DNA of 64,000 nt. Origin: VRUE01 sp963824705 (GTDB lineage Bacteria > Actinomycetota > Thermoleophilia > Solirubrobacterales > 70-9). The notes beneath the pieces are model-generated. The model did not search any database and was not told the DNA's origin. It was given only the letters and a program-made list of their open reading frames with translations. Both the position numbers and the translations under genes were made by a program. Location: the NCBI GenBank assembly GCA_963824705.1, contig CAWGQE010000003.1, forward strand, positions 806,001 to 870,000, read 5' to 3'. This document shows positions 32,334 to 40,524 of the stretch, piece after piece. Each line of letters opens with the position of its first letter. Position 1 is the stretch's first letter.

Positions 32334-33755
32334 GCCTCGTCGAGAATCTCGAGGCCGCGTCGCTGGTCGACCTGGCCCGTCGGGCGCTGGAGGGGGATGG
32401 GGCGGAAGTTTGGATCGCCGGGGGCGCTGTGCGCGACGCGGCTCTGGGTCGTGAGGTCACCGACCTCGACCTCGCCGTCGTCGGCGATCCCGAGCGGGCG
32501 GCAAGGGCGGTTGCGCGCGAGGGGGATGGGCATGCGTTCGAGCTCTCGGCCGAGTTCGCGACCTGGCGGGCCGTCGCCCGCGATCGCAGTCTGGCAGGTC
32601 GACGCCACCGCGCTGCGCGGCGAGACGATCGAGGCGGACTTGGCGGCGCGCGACTTCACCTTGGGCGCCGTCGCTGTGCCGCTTGCCGGGGGTGGGCCGA
32701 TCGACCCCTACGGCGGCCTTGCCGATCTGGAGAGACGCCTGCTGCGCGTCGTCGCCGAGGACAGCTTTCGCGCCGATCCGTTGCGCCTGCTGAGGGCGAC
32801 CCGTCTCGCTGCCGACCTCGGGCTTGAGGTGGATCCAGGCACGGTCTCTCTGGCCAGGTCCCAGGCGCGGCTTGCCGCCGAGCCGGCCGGCGAGCGTCAG
32901 CTGGCCGAGCTGCGGCGGTTGATCGGCGGCCCCGACCCCTTGCGCGGCGTGGCGCTGCTCGACGAGCTCGGCCTCACGGCCGTCGTCCTGCCCGAGCTGG
33001 AGGCTCTGCGGGGGGTCGAACAGGGACCCAACCATCACCTCGACGTGCACGGCCACACCCTGGCTGTGCTCGAGCAGACGCTCGAAGTCGAGGCCGACCT
33101 GGAGCGGTTCGCCGGCGAGCGTGCGGCCGAAACCCGCGACCTGCTCGACGAGCCCCTTGCCGACGAGATGAGCCGCGGCACCGCGCTGCGCTTCGGTGCC
33201 CTCCTGCACGACATCGGCAAGCCGGCGACCAGGGGCGAGCGCGACGGTTACGTGACCTTCATCGGTCACGACAGCGTCGGGGTCGAGATCGTCGCGGGCG
33301 TCTGCCGGCGACTGCGGGCCAGTAGCCGACTCACCCGCCATCTGCAGGGGCTGACGCTGCACCATCTACGCCTCGGCTTCCTCGTCCACGAGGCGCCGCT
33401 GCCGCCGCGGCGCGTCCACGAGTATCTGCGGGCGACCGAACCCGTTGCCGCCGACGTCACGCTGCTCACCGTCGCCGATCGGCTCTCCGCCCGCGGCAGC
33501 GGCCCCTTTGCCACCGAGGAGGCAATCGAGGCCCATCTTTCCCTTGCCCGGCAGATGCTGGCGGCGGCGCTCGACTGGCATCGTCAAGGCCCTCCCGAGC
33601 CGCTCCTGCGTGGCGACGAGCTGGCCGCCGAGCTGGGCATCGCGCCGGGCCCCGAGCTGGGCGACCTGCTGGCTGAGATCGAGGCAGCCCAGTATGCAGG
33701 GGAGGTGAGCACGCGCGAGGGGGCCGTCGACCGTGCCCGCCGGGTGCGCGGTTAG
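32330..33755 (+). pseudogene. cca: CCA tRNA nucleotidyltransferase/poly(A) polymerase-like, frameshifted
   Basis: Class II nucleotidyltransferase that adds or repairs the tRNA 3' CCA end. The head has WIAGGAVRDAALGREVTDLDLAVVG (GGxVRD and the DxD metal pair). After the break the frame continues with WQVDATALRGETIEADLAARDFTLGAVAVPL, FRADPLRLLRATRLAADLGLEV, and an HD domain (LLHDIGKPATRGERDG, FIGHDSVG). The frame shifts near 32590: deleting one base (T in AGTCTGG) joins ARDRS to WQVD smoothly. The same kind of single-base insertion occurs in nnr 3 kb upstream. tRNA maturation is usually essential unless all tRNA genes encode CCA, so an assembly error is quite possible. Confidence 0.85.
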
Positions 33756-33767
33756 GTAGCCGTCAGG

Positions 33768-33773
33768 TACGCT
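33768..33773 (+). promoter_or_regulatory. -10-like element of infA
   Basis: TACGCT ends 9 nt before ATG 33783. Confidence 0.4.
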
Positions 33774-33782
33774 GCTCGCCGC

Positions 33783-34001
33783 ATGGGCAAAGAGGAGAAG
33801 ATCGAGATGGAGGGCGAGATCACCGAGGCCCTCCCCAACACGATGTTCCGGGTCAAACTCGACAACGATCACGAGGTCCTCGGTCACATCTCGGGCAAGA
33901 TGCGCCGTCACTACATCCGCATCCTCCCCGGCGATCGGGTCAAGATCGAGCTTTCCCCCTATGACCTGGATAGGGGACGCATCACCTACCGCTACAAATA
34001 G
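33783..34001 (+). CDS. infA: Translation initiation factor IF-1, 72 aa
   Basis: OB-fold factor that binds the 30S A site. MGKEEKIEMEGEITEALPNTMFRVKLDNDHEVLGHISGKMRRHYIRILPGDRVKIELSPYDLDRGRITYRYK-type sequence matches IF-1 over its whole length, including the RxxYIRI and SPYDL motifs. It is separated from its usual neighbours (secY, rpmJ, rpsM). A -10-like TACGCT lies 9 nt upstream of the ATG. The last 10 nt overlap the convergent glycosidase gene. Confidence 0.96.
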   Translation: MGKEEKIEMEGEITEALPNTMFRVKLDNDHEVLGHISGKMRRHYIRILPGDRVKIELSPYDLDRGRITYRYK

Positions 34002-35188
34002 TCGCTCGCGGCGCTCGGGTCGGGGTCTGCCAGCTCGGCGATCAGCGCCGACCAGGCGAAGTCCTTGGCGCCCATCCCTTTTCCGGTTCGCGGGTCGTAG
34101 TACTCGCGCAGGCCTTCGCGCTCGACCGCGCCGATCAGTCCCTTTGCCATCTGTTCCGCCTCCTGGTTGTAACCGAGACGGCGTAGGCCTAGCGAGAGCA
34201 GCCAGGCGGCGTTGATCCAGGTCGGACCGCGCCAGTAGCGGCGGATCGGGCCGCGGCCACCGTCGGGCTCGTAGCTGGGCTCGCAGACGGCGACCGACGG
34301 CGGTGCGACCGGGGTGAGGAACTCGCGGTCGTTGAGCAGGTGCTCCTCGACCAGTCTGCGGCCGATCTCCTCGGGTAGGTCGGGCAGGGCAAGTGGGGCG
34401 AGTGCCGCCCAGGTGAGGACACCCGGCCGGGCGCCACCCGGCTGCGCCTCGTCGAGGAAGAGGCCGCGACGCTCGTCCCAGAGCCGGTCGATCAATGCAG
34501 GGGTTGCCGAGGGGCGCCCCAGCGCCTGTAGCGAGAGCGACCAGAGCGTGTTGACCACGGTCTCGCAGAGCACCGGACCGCCGCGATCGCGGATCCGGCG
34601 AGCGTCGAAGCCGAGCTGCCGGTTGCGCCGCACGAGGAGAGGGAAGCCGATCCGCCCGTTGGCGCGCCGGCCCCAGACCGGTTCGAACTTGGGCGAGGCG
34701 TCGAGCCCCGACTCGTCGGGCTGCACGATCCAGAGCAGTCCGTCGCCGTCGAGGTCGCGGTGACGCGCCAGCCAGTCCGCTTGGGCGACGATCCCGGGCT
34801 CGCTGGCCGGGCTCTCGACGGCGATGCTCCAGGCCCAGGCGAGCAGCGGCGGCTGGATCGTCTCGGTCTGGAACGAGCTGCGCGAGGCGACGTTGTAGAA
34901 GGGCAGCCGGCCGAGCGAGACGGGCCGATCCCAGAAGATCGTGTGGCCGATGAAGCCGTCCTCCCGCTGCGCGGCCAGCAGGCTCTCCAGCTCGGTGCGG
35001 GCGCGCGCCGGCTCGAAGCGCCGCCAGGCGATCGCCGCGAAGCAGGAGTCCCAGTACCACTGCCATGGGTAGCGCCCGGGGCTGGGCTGGGTGTAGGCGA
35101 ACCGGGTTCTGTCGCGTGTGCCCTCCAGCCAGTTCTGGCGCAGGACGCTCTCGGCTATTTCCGTTGCGTTCTCCGGCGGCCTGGTCAC
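33992..35188 (-). CDS. GH63/MGH1-type glycoside hydrolase, 398 aa
   Basis: (alpha/alpha)6-barrel glycosidase. YPWQWYWDSCFAAIAW near residue 42, DPSGLDASPKFEP-like DESGLDASPKFEPVW, RYWRGPTWINAAWLL and the C-terminal REYYDPRTGKGMGAKDFAWSALI are typical of MGH1/GH63 enzymes that cleave glucosylglycerate, mannosylglycerate or short alpha-glucosides. No signal peptide, so it acts in the cytoplasm. Last gene of a six-gene operon; GTG start overlaps the permease stop by 4 nt. The exact substrate is not evident; an alpha-glucoside or compatible solute fits the family. Confidence 0.82.
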   Translation of the reverse strand: MTRPPENATEIAESVLRQNWLEGTRDRTRFAYTQPSPGRYPWQWYWDSCFAAIAWRRFEPARARTELESLLAAQREDGFIGHTIFWDRPVSLGRLPFYNVASRSSFQTETIQPPLLAWAWSIAVESPASEPGIVAQADWLARHRDLDGDGLLWIVQPDESGLDASPKFEPVWGRRANGRIGFPLLVRRNRQLGFDARRIRDRGGPVLCETVVNTLWSLSLQALGRPSATPALIDRLWDERRGLFLDEAQPGGARPGVLTWAALAPLALPDLPEEIGRRLVEEHLLNDREFLTPVAPPSVAVCEPSYEPDGGRGPIRRYWRGPTWINAAWLLSLGLRRLGYNQEAEQMAKGLIGAVEREGLREYYDPRTGKGMGAKDFAWSALIAELADPDPSAASDYL

Positions 35189-35991
35189 GCGCCGGTGCGG
35201 CGCATCTCGCGCAGGGCGAGGGTGCCCAGCACGGCCAGCAGGCCTGCCAGGGCGAGCAGGCCCGGCCAGGTTTCGGCCCAGGTGACGCTGCCGACGAATC
35301 CCTGCCGCGCCGCTTCGACCACCTGGGTGACGGGGTTGATGCGGGCGACGTCGGCGAGCCAGCCCTGTAGGAGGGCCAGTGGCGCGTAGGCGGTCGTGGT
35401 CAGGATCAGCGCCATCATCCCGGCCTGCATCAGAGGCGCTGCCGACTGGGTCTTGAAATGCAGCGCCAGCATCGACCCCCAGCAGGCGGCGACCGCCGCC
35501 ATCGCGGCGACCATGAAGTAAGTGACGAAGAGGCCGTCGATGCCCGGCCAGCCGGCCCCGAGCAGCAGCGCGATCGTCAAGACGAAGGTGGCCGGGATCA
35601 GCGAGCGGGCGCTGGCGGCGAGCACGGTGCCGGCGAGCAGGACCCAGCGCGGGGCGGGGGAGACGAGCAGTCGGTCGAGCCAGCCCTGCTCGATGTCGCG
35701 GGCGAGGTTGACGCCCGCCGCCGCGCCGGTGAAGCCGGCTCCCTGCAGCATGCTGATCGGGACGATGAAGCTCTCATAGGAGCCGGTGGTGAAGCCTTTC
35801 AACTGGGTCAGGGCGCCGAAGACGCCGTTGAGGCCGAGGAAGAAGATCGTTGGCGCCAGCACACCGGGGATCGCCGCGCCGGGAACGCGCAGCAGCTCGT
35901 TCTTCGCCCGCGCCATCAGCGCGCCGATCGTCGCCAGGTTGGTCCGCCAGGCCGGGATCGCCTGCGTAGCCGGGATCGCCGCCGCCTCCAT
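35185..35991 (-). CDS. ABC-2 type transporter permease, 268 aa
   Basis: Six-helix ABC-2 permease of the drug/polysaccharide exporter class. After a cytoplasmic N-terminus it has FLGLNGVFGALTQLKGFTTGSYESFIVPISMLQGAGFTGAAAGVNLARDIEQGWLDRLLVSP; the DIEQGWLDRLLVSP segment is the coupling helix contacting the ATPase. It overlaps the preceding permease by 1 nt (TGATG) and the next gene by 4 nt. Together with its partner it forms the channel of a DrrAB-like exporter. Confidence 0.88.
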   Translation of the reverse strand: MEAAAIPATQAIPAWRTNLATIGALMARAKNELLRVPGAAIPGVLAPTIFFLGLNGVFGALTQLKGFTTGSYESFIVPISMLQGAGFTGAAAGVNLARDIEQGWLDRLLVSPAPRWVLLAGTVLAASARSLIPATFVLTIALLLGAGWPGIDGLFVTYFMVAAMAAVAACWGSMLALHFKTQSAAPLMQAGMMALILTTTAYAPLALLQGWLADVARINPVTQVVEAARQGFVGSVTWAETWPGLLALAGLLAVLGTLALREMRRTGA

Positions 35992-36776
35992 CAGCCCACC
36001 CGCAGCCGGTGTCGCAGCGCCCGCGCGCTGAGCACGAGGCCGAGGACTACGATGCCGGCGATCGCCAGCAGGGCGTTGATCGTGTCGGAGGCGTCGATGC
36101 CGGAGATGATCGGCTCGCGGACACCTTCGACGACGAAGCTGAGCGGGTTGTATTCGGCGATCGTCTGCGCCGGCTGGATCATCAGCTCGACCGGGAAGAA
36201 GGCCGAGGAGAGGAAGAGCACGACGAGGACCAGGGGGAAGAGGCCCTGGACGACGCTGGCGCTGCCGGTGCGCAGGGCGATCGCCGCGCCGATCCCGCCG
36301 ACCGCCATCGCCGTCACCGTGACCAGGGCGATCGCCAACAGCGCTCCCGGCACGCCGCCCTCGATGTGGGCGCCGAAGACGAGCCCGATGGCGAGGAACC
36401 AGAGCGACCCGAGTAGACCGAGCGCGGCGGTCCCGGCGAGGCGGCCGAGGACGATCGTGTAGCGGGAGATCGGCGCGGTGAAGAGGCGATCGGTGAAGCC
36501 CATCTCGATGTCGACCGCGAGCGCGATCCCGCCGCTGTTGCCGGCGAGCATCAGCGACTGCATCATCGCCCCGGCGAGCATGAACTGGAGGAAGCTCTGC
36601 ACCGGCGGGAAGCCGGGAAGGTTGATCGCGCTGCCGGCACCGCCCGTCTGGATCGCCAGCAGGATCGTCGGGAAGACGACGATCGGCGCCATCAGCTGGG
36701 GCCGGCGGAAGGTCTGGCGGATCGAGCGCATGCCGAGAGCGCCGACGACACGCAGGTTCGTCGCCAGGTCGCTCAC
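35991..36776 (-). CDS. ABC-2 type transporter permease, 261 aa
   Basis: Second permease of the exporter, related to the one downstream: LRVVGALGMRSIRQTFRRPQL, a first periplasmic segment, then the coupling helix VDIEMGFTDRLFTAPISRYTIVLGRL. Six hydrophobic helices. GTG start, 4-nt overlap with the ATPase gene. Two non-identical permeases with one ATPase imply a heterodimeric channel with two copies of the ATPase. Confidence 0.88.
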   Translation of the reverse strand: MSDLATNLRVVGALGMRSIRQTFRRPQLMAPIVVFPTILLAIQTGGAGSAINLPGFPPVQSFLQFMLAGAMMQSLMLAGNSGGIALAVDIEMGFTDRLFTAPISRYTIVLGRLAGTAALGLLGSLWFLAIGLVFGAHIEGGVPGALLAIALVTVTAMAVGGIGAAIALRTGSASVVQGLFPLVLVVLFLSSAFFPVELMIQPAQTIAEYNPLSFVVEGVREPIISGIDASDTINALLAIAGIVVLGLVLSARALRHRLRVG

Positions 36777-37747
36777 GCTTTCACGGCCTCCTCCTCGCTG
36801 CTCTCCTCCCCCTCGTGCTCGAGGTGGTAGCCGGTCTTGGCGACGAAGACGTCGTCGAGGCTGGGGCGGACGAGCTCCAGCGAGCCGACCTCGATGCCCG
36901 CCTCGTCCAGCGCCCGGACGACTCGCGGGATGTCGCCCGCGCCGTGCTCGACCTCGACCAGGACCGTCCTACCGTCGACAGGCGGCAGCAGCGGGCCGAT
37001 GCGGGCGCAGATCTCCTCCGCTTCGGCGATCGAGCCCTCCTCGAGCTGCAGGCGAATGTGGGGGTGGCCGATTTCGGTTTTGAGCGACGCCGGGGTTCCC
37101 TCGGCGACGATCTTGCCGCTGTCGATGATGCCGACGTTGTCGGCGAGCTGGTCGGCCTCCTCCAGGTACTGGGTGGTGAGGAAGACCGTCGTCCCCTCGT
37201 CGTTGAGGGCGCGCACCTCCCCCCAGATCGTCTTGCGGCTGACTGGATCCAGACCGGTGGTCGGCTCATCGAGGAAGAGGACGCGCGGCTCGTGGACCAG
37301 CGCCGCGGCGAGGTCGAGGCGCCGCTGCATCCCTCCCGAGTAGGTGCCGACCCGTCGGTCCGCCGCGGCGGCCAGGTCGACCCGCTCGAGCAGGTCGTCG
37401 GCGCGGCGCCTGCCCTCGCCGCCCGGCAGGCCCTGGAGCGTCGCCTGCAGGCGGATCAGCTCGCGGCCGGTCATCAGCGGGTCGAGCGCCGCTTCCTGCA
37501 GGGCGACGCCGATCGAGGCGCGCACCCGGCGCGCTTCGGAGACGACGTCGTGGCCGGCCACGGTCGCCCGCCCGCCGGTCGGCAGCAACAGGGTCGTCAG
37601 CATCCTCACCGTCGTCGTCTTGCCCGCCCCATTAGGGCCGAGGAAGCCGTAGATCTCGCCCTCGCCGACCTCCAGGTCGATGCCCTGGACGGCCAGCACC
37701 TCGTCGAAGGCTCGCTCCAGCCCCTCGACCGCGATTGCAGTGGTCAT
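36773..37747 (-). CDS. ABC exporter ATP-binding protein (DrrA/CcmA type), 324 aa
   Basis: ATPase energising the two permeases. Walker A GPNGAGKTTTVRML, Q-loop ALDPLMTGREL context, signature YSGGMQRRLDLAAALV, Walker B VLFLDEPTTGLDP, switch LTTQYLEEADQLADNVGI (Gln in place of the usual His, common in DrrA-type proteins). A C-terminal regulatory extension, about residues 225-324, ends in an acidic tail. ATG 37747 is chosen because the conserved domain starts there; upstream codons belong to the amidase region. 1 nt separates it from the amidase stop. Confidence 0.92.
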   Translation of the reverse strand: MTTAIAVEGLERAFDEVLAVQGIDLEVGEGEIYGFLGPNGAGKTTTVRMLTTLLLPTGGRATVAGHDVVSEARRVRASIGVALQEAALDPLMTGRELIRLQATLQGLPGGEGRRRADDLLERVDLAAAADRRVGTYSGGMQRRLDLAAALVHEPRVLFLDEPTTGLDPVSRKTIWGEVRALNDEGTTVFLTTQYLEEADQLADNVGIIDSGKIVAEGTPASLKTEIGHPHIRLQLEEGSIAEAEEICARIGPLLPPVDGRTVLVEVEHGAGDIPRVVRALDEAGIEVGSLELVRPSLDDVFVAKTGYHLEHEGEESSEEEAVKA

Positions 37748-37748
37748 C

Positions 37749-39122
37749 TCAGGCCTCCGTCGGCGAGGCCGCCGCCAGCGGCGGCAGCGACTCGACCCAG
37801 CGGCGCCCGTTGGCGCGCTCCAGCGCCTCGGCGGCGTCGAGCAGCAGCTCGTCTCGCCCCCAGGCAGCCTGAAGCTGAAGCGCCAGCGGCAACCCATCGC
37901 TGCTCAATCCCACCGGCATGCTGATCGAGGGGATCCCGGTCAGGTTGGCGAGGGCGGCGCCGCGCACGTTGGCCTGGTCAGCCGTATTGATGCCCGAGGG
38001 GAGCTCGACCATCGGCGCGTCGAGTGGGGGAGCCGGGGCGGGCACCGTCGGCCAGGCGATCACGTCGACCCCCTCGAAGAGGGTGGCGAGACGGCGGCGC
38101 ATCAGCGTGCGCACCCGGCTGGATTGAGCGGTCGCCGCGGCCGGCAGCATCATCCGGTACTTGAGCGTGCCACGCGCGATCGGGCTCAGCTCGGGGTCGA
38201 GACGGTTGAGGCGATCCGGCGTCACGCCGCCCATGCTCTCCGAGTTGATGATCAGGATCGCGGCGAGGGTCGCCGCTTCGAGGTCGGGCAGGGCGATCTC
38301 CCGCACCTCGCCGCCGGTCTCTGCTCGCAGCGCCTCGATCGCCGCCTCACAGGCGGCGCCGACCGCGGGCGTCACGTCTTCGGAGACGGGATCGCGGACG
38401 ACGCCGATCCGCAGACCGGCGGCATCGCCGGCGGCAAGCTGCTCGCCATAGAGCACCGAGCCCAACAGCCGGCAGTCGGCGGCGTCGGCGCAGAGCGGGC
38501 CGGAGACGATCAGGGTGGTGACCGGGGCCATGTGGTGGCCCTCCATCGCCGAGCGGCCGAAGGTCGGCTTGAGCCCGGTCAGGCCGCAATAGGCGGCGGG
38601 GAAGCGGACCGAGCCCAGCCCGTCGGCGCCGACGGCTCCGGCCACGAGCCGGCCGGCGACCGATGAGGCCGGTCCGCTCGATGAGCCGCCCGGGCAGCGC
38701 TCGGTGTCCCAGGGATTGCGAGCGGGCCCATAGACAGAGATGTTGCCGGTGCTACCGGCGCCGAGCTCGTGCATGTTGCCGACGCCGACGACTACGGCAC
38801 CGGCGTCGCGGAGGACGCGGTAGGGCCCCGACTCGCCCGGCGCGGTGGGTGCCATCAGCTCGGCGGCGCCGAAGCGCTGCGCCCGCCAGGGCAGCGGCCA
38901 CTCGTCCTTGATCACGACCGGCACGCCGCGCAACGGTCCGTCGGGCGCAGCGGCGAGCATCTCGCGCGAGCGCTCGGGGAAGGTCTCGACGACGGCGTTG
39001 AGCGCCGGGTTGCGCTCCTCGATCCGGGCAAGCGTTGCATCCAGCAGCGCGCCGGAATCGAGATCGCCGGCGGCGACCGCGGCGGCCTGCGCGCGCAGGC
39101 CGAGATCTAGCGGCGCGGTCAC
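37749..39122 (-). CDS. Amidase-signature family hydrolase, 457 aa
   Basis: Ser-cisSer-Lys amidase. The Lys is in GVPVVIKDEWPL, the cis-Ser in CPGGSSSGPASSVAGRLVAGAVGADGLGSVRFPAAYCGLTGLKPTFG, where the nucleophile is Ser of LGSVRFP. Compared with the usual TGGSIR the nucleophile loop reads GLGSVR, a mild change. The GTG start overlaps the stop of the small upstream gene by 4 nt, and that gene resembles GatC/AtzG subunits, so the two probably form a complex as AtzG-AtzE does. Substrate unknown. The frame is open further upstream but homology to amidases begins here. Confidence 0.88.
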   Translation of the reverse strand: MTAPLDLGLRAQAAAVAAGDLDSGALLDATLARIEERNPALNAVVETFPERSREMLAAAPDGPLRGVPVVIKDEWPLPWRAQRFGAAELMAPTAPGESGPYRVLRDAGAVVVGVGNMHELGAGSTGNISVYGPARNPWDTERCPGGSSSGPASSVAGRLVAGAVGADGLGSVRFPAAYCGLTGLKPTFGRSAMEGHHMAPVTTLIVSGPLCADAADCRLLGSVLYGEQLAAGDAAGLRIGVVRDPVSEDVTPAVGAACEAAIEALRAETGGEVREIALPDLEAATLAAILIINSESMGGVTPDRLNRLDPELSPIARGTLKYRMMLPAAATAQSSRVRTLMRRRLATLFEGVDVIAWPTVPAPAPPLDAPMVELPSGINTADQANVRGAALANLTGIPSISMPVGLSSDGLPLALQLQAAWGRDELLLDAAEALERANGRRWVESLPPLAAASPTEA

Positions 39123-39316
39123 TCCGGCGCCTTCGACAGGTCGGGGCAGCGCTCGGGCACGACATCCTCGGTGTCGAGAGCGAGCAGCTCGAGGATCGGT
39201 GACCAGAGGAGTTGGTGGACCGCGCCGATCACAGCAAGGTCGACCTCGTCGGCTTCGATTCCGAGCGAGGCGAGGCCGGCCGGAATGAAATCGTTTGCGC
39301 TGGTCGAACCCTCCAT
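39119..39316 (-). CDS. GatC/AtzG-like small subunit, 65 aa
   Basis: Short acidic protein starting MEGSTSANDFIPAGLASLGI. Its C-terminal half (LLALDTEDVVPERCPDLSKAPE) resembles the belt segment of GatC and AtzG that wraps an amidase. It is coupled by GTGA overlap to an amidase gene, the same arrangement as atzG-atzE. ATG 39316 is preferred to TTG 39346, which lies inside the upstream palindrome. First gene of the six-gene operon. Confidence 0.6.
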   Translation of the reverse strand: MEGSTSANDFIPAGLASLGIEADEVDLAVIGAVHQLLWSPILELLALDTEDVVPERCPDLSKAPE

Positions 39317-39333
39317 TACGGCTGGCAACCCTA

Positions 39334-39359
39334 GACGATTGGCCAACTGGCCAATCGTC
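39334..39359. promoter_or_regulatory. 26-bp perfect palindrome upstream of the amidase operon
   Basis: GACGATTGGCCA (39334-39345), centre AC, TGGCCAATCGTC (39348-39359). The core TTGGCCAAcTGGCCAA is also a near direct repeat. It lies 18 nt before the ATG of the GatC/AtzG-like gene and about 95 nt before the divergent secreted-protein gene. Its size and symmetry fit an operator for a dimeric regulator; no regulator gene is adjacent. Confidence 0.7.
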
Positions 39360-39453
39360 GGGTTGGCCGCGATCGTGCATTCGCCCCGGAGGACCCCGCC
39401 GAGGCGCGGCGAACGACAGAATCCCGTGCCGCAACCCTTGCCGAAGGCTGGGG

Positions 39454-40233
39454 TTGTCGCTTGAGACCTTGGTCAGAGCAGCAGAAAATCGAACCCACCG
39501 CAGCCGCGTTCACGTCGCGCTGGGCTTCGCCTGCGCGCTGGCGCTGCTCGTCGCCGCGGCTTGGCCGGGTGCCGCCGACTCGGCGCCGGCCCGGGTCGTG
39601 GTGCTCGGCAAGACCGATTCGACCCCCCCGCCGTCCTGTCCGGGAAAGATCGTCAACAACGTCGAGGTCGTCCCCTGTCGGGTCGAGGGTCACGTGACCG
39701 GCTTCCAGGCGATCGCCGGCGGCGTGCCGCGCCCCTATGAGGTCCCCTTCGACGGCAAGATCGTCGCCTGGTCGATCACGCTCTCGCGCCCCTCGGATAC
39801 GGAAACCGAAAAAATGACCGACGAGATTGGCTTCTTCAACGAATTCCTCGGCAAGCCGTCGCAGGCCCGGATCGGCGTCCTGCGCCCGGTCGAAGGCTCG
39901 AAGCCGCCCCAGTACACGCTGGTCCGGCAGAGCCCGCTGCAGATCCTCAACCCCTACTTCGGCAGCACGGTGATCTTCACCCTCGATCATCCGCTCAGCG
40001 TCTTGCAGGGTCAGGTGGTCGCCTTGACGGTCCCGACCTGGGCACCGATGTTCGCCTTCAACGTCACCGAAGAAAACACCTGGCGCGGCAGTCGCCTGCC
40101 CGAACATTGCTCCTCGAAGGAAGACATCCAGGGCGGCCATCCCCAGCAGGGCGTCGGCAAGACGAAGACCTACGGCTGCTACTACAGCAACGCCCGCCTG
40201 CTCTACACGGCAACGGTTGTAAAGGAACCCTAG
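39454..40233 (+). CDS. Secreted protein, about 259 aa, unknown function
   Basis: N-terminal signal sequence (HVALGFACALALLVAAAWPGAADSAPA) then a beta-rich extracellular domain with Cys residues in PPPSCPGKIVNNVEVVPCRVEGHVTGFQ and a later pair near EHCSSKED and YGCYYSNARLLYTATVV that could form disulfides. No catalytic motif recognised. Glu is often GAA, as in the lipoprotein at 26444. No ATG or GTG precedes the signal peptide; TTG 39454 is the best start, TTG 39469 the alternative. The stop overlaps the convergent next gene by 4 nt. Confidence 0.7.
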   Translation: MSLETLVRAAENRTHRSRVHVALGFACALALLVAAAWPGAADSAPARVVVLGKTDSTPPPSCPGKIVNNVEVVPCRVEGHVTGFQAIAGGVPRPYEVPFDGKIVAWSITLSRPSDTETEKMTDEIGFFNEFLGKPSQARIGVLRPVEGSKPPQYTLVRQSPLQILNPYFGSTVIFTLDHPLSVLQGQVVALTVPTWAPMFAFNVTEENTWRGSRLPEHCSSKEDIQGGHPQQGVGKTKTYGCYYSNARLLYTATVVKEP

Positions 40234-40505
40234 AGCGCTTCTTGGCGTAAGCCGCAGTACTGACAGTCGCTTACGTCCAGCCCGATCAGCTGGTCGCAGC
40301 GGCGACAGGCGCGCAGGTTCTCCGGCGTGCGGGGAAGGGCCGATGCCGAGGGGGCGAGCGGCAGCACCATCGCCACCGGCACCATCTCCTCGTCGGTCTC
40401 GCGATCGAGGTAGACCGAGCCTGGCTCGGCGTAAGCGAGGGCCTCGCGGCCCGAGGCCGGTGCCCGCATCCTGTAGAGCTGCTTCGAGTTCACGGCCGGG
40501 AACAC
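40230..40505 (-). CDS. Zinc-ribbon protein, 91 aa
   Basis: Small protein ending in a likely zinc ribbon, CRRCDQLIGLDVSDCQYCG (two CxxC pairs). The N-terminal 60 residues (GREALAYAEPGSVYLDRETDEEMVPVAMVLPLAPS) have no recognised motif. GTG 40505 has a GGGGAAG Shine-Dalgarno 6 nt upstream; GTG 40493 is also possible. Divergent from the glycosyltransferase gene with a 19-nt gap, and the two may share control. Function unknown. Confidence 0.65.
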   Translation of the reverse strand: MFPAVNSKQLYRMRAPASGREALAYAEPGSVYLDRETDEEMVPVAMVLPLAPSASALPRTPENLRACRRCDQLIGLDVSDCQYCGLRQEAL

Positions 40506-40508
40506 TAA

Positions 40509-40514
40509 TAGCTT
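40509..40514 (+). promoter_or_regulatory. -10-like element of the glycosyltransferase gene
   Basis: TAGCTT in the 19-nt divergent gap, ending 10 nt before ATG 40525. Confidence 0.35.
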
Positions 40515-40524
40515 CCCCGGGACG

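Noticed and set aside
35185..37747. Drug-resistance role for the DrrAB-like exporter
   Set aside because: No antibiotic biosynthesis genes are adjacent; the operon partners are an amidase and a glycosidase, so the export substrate is left open.
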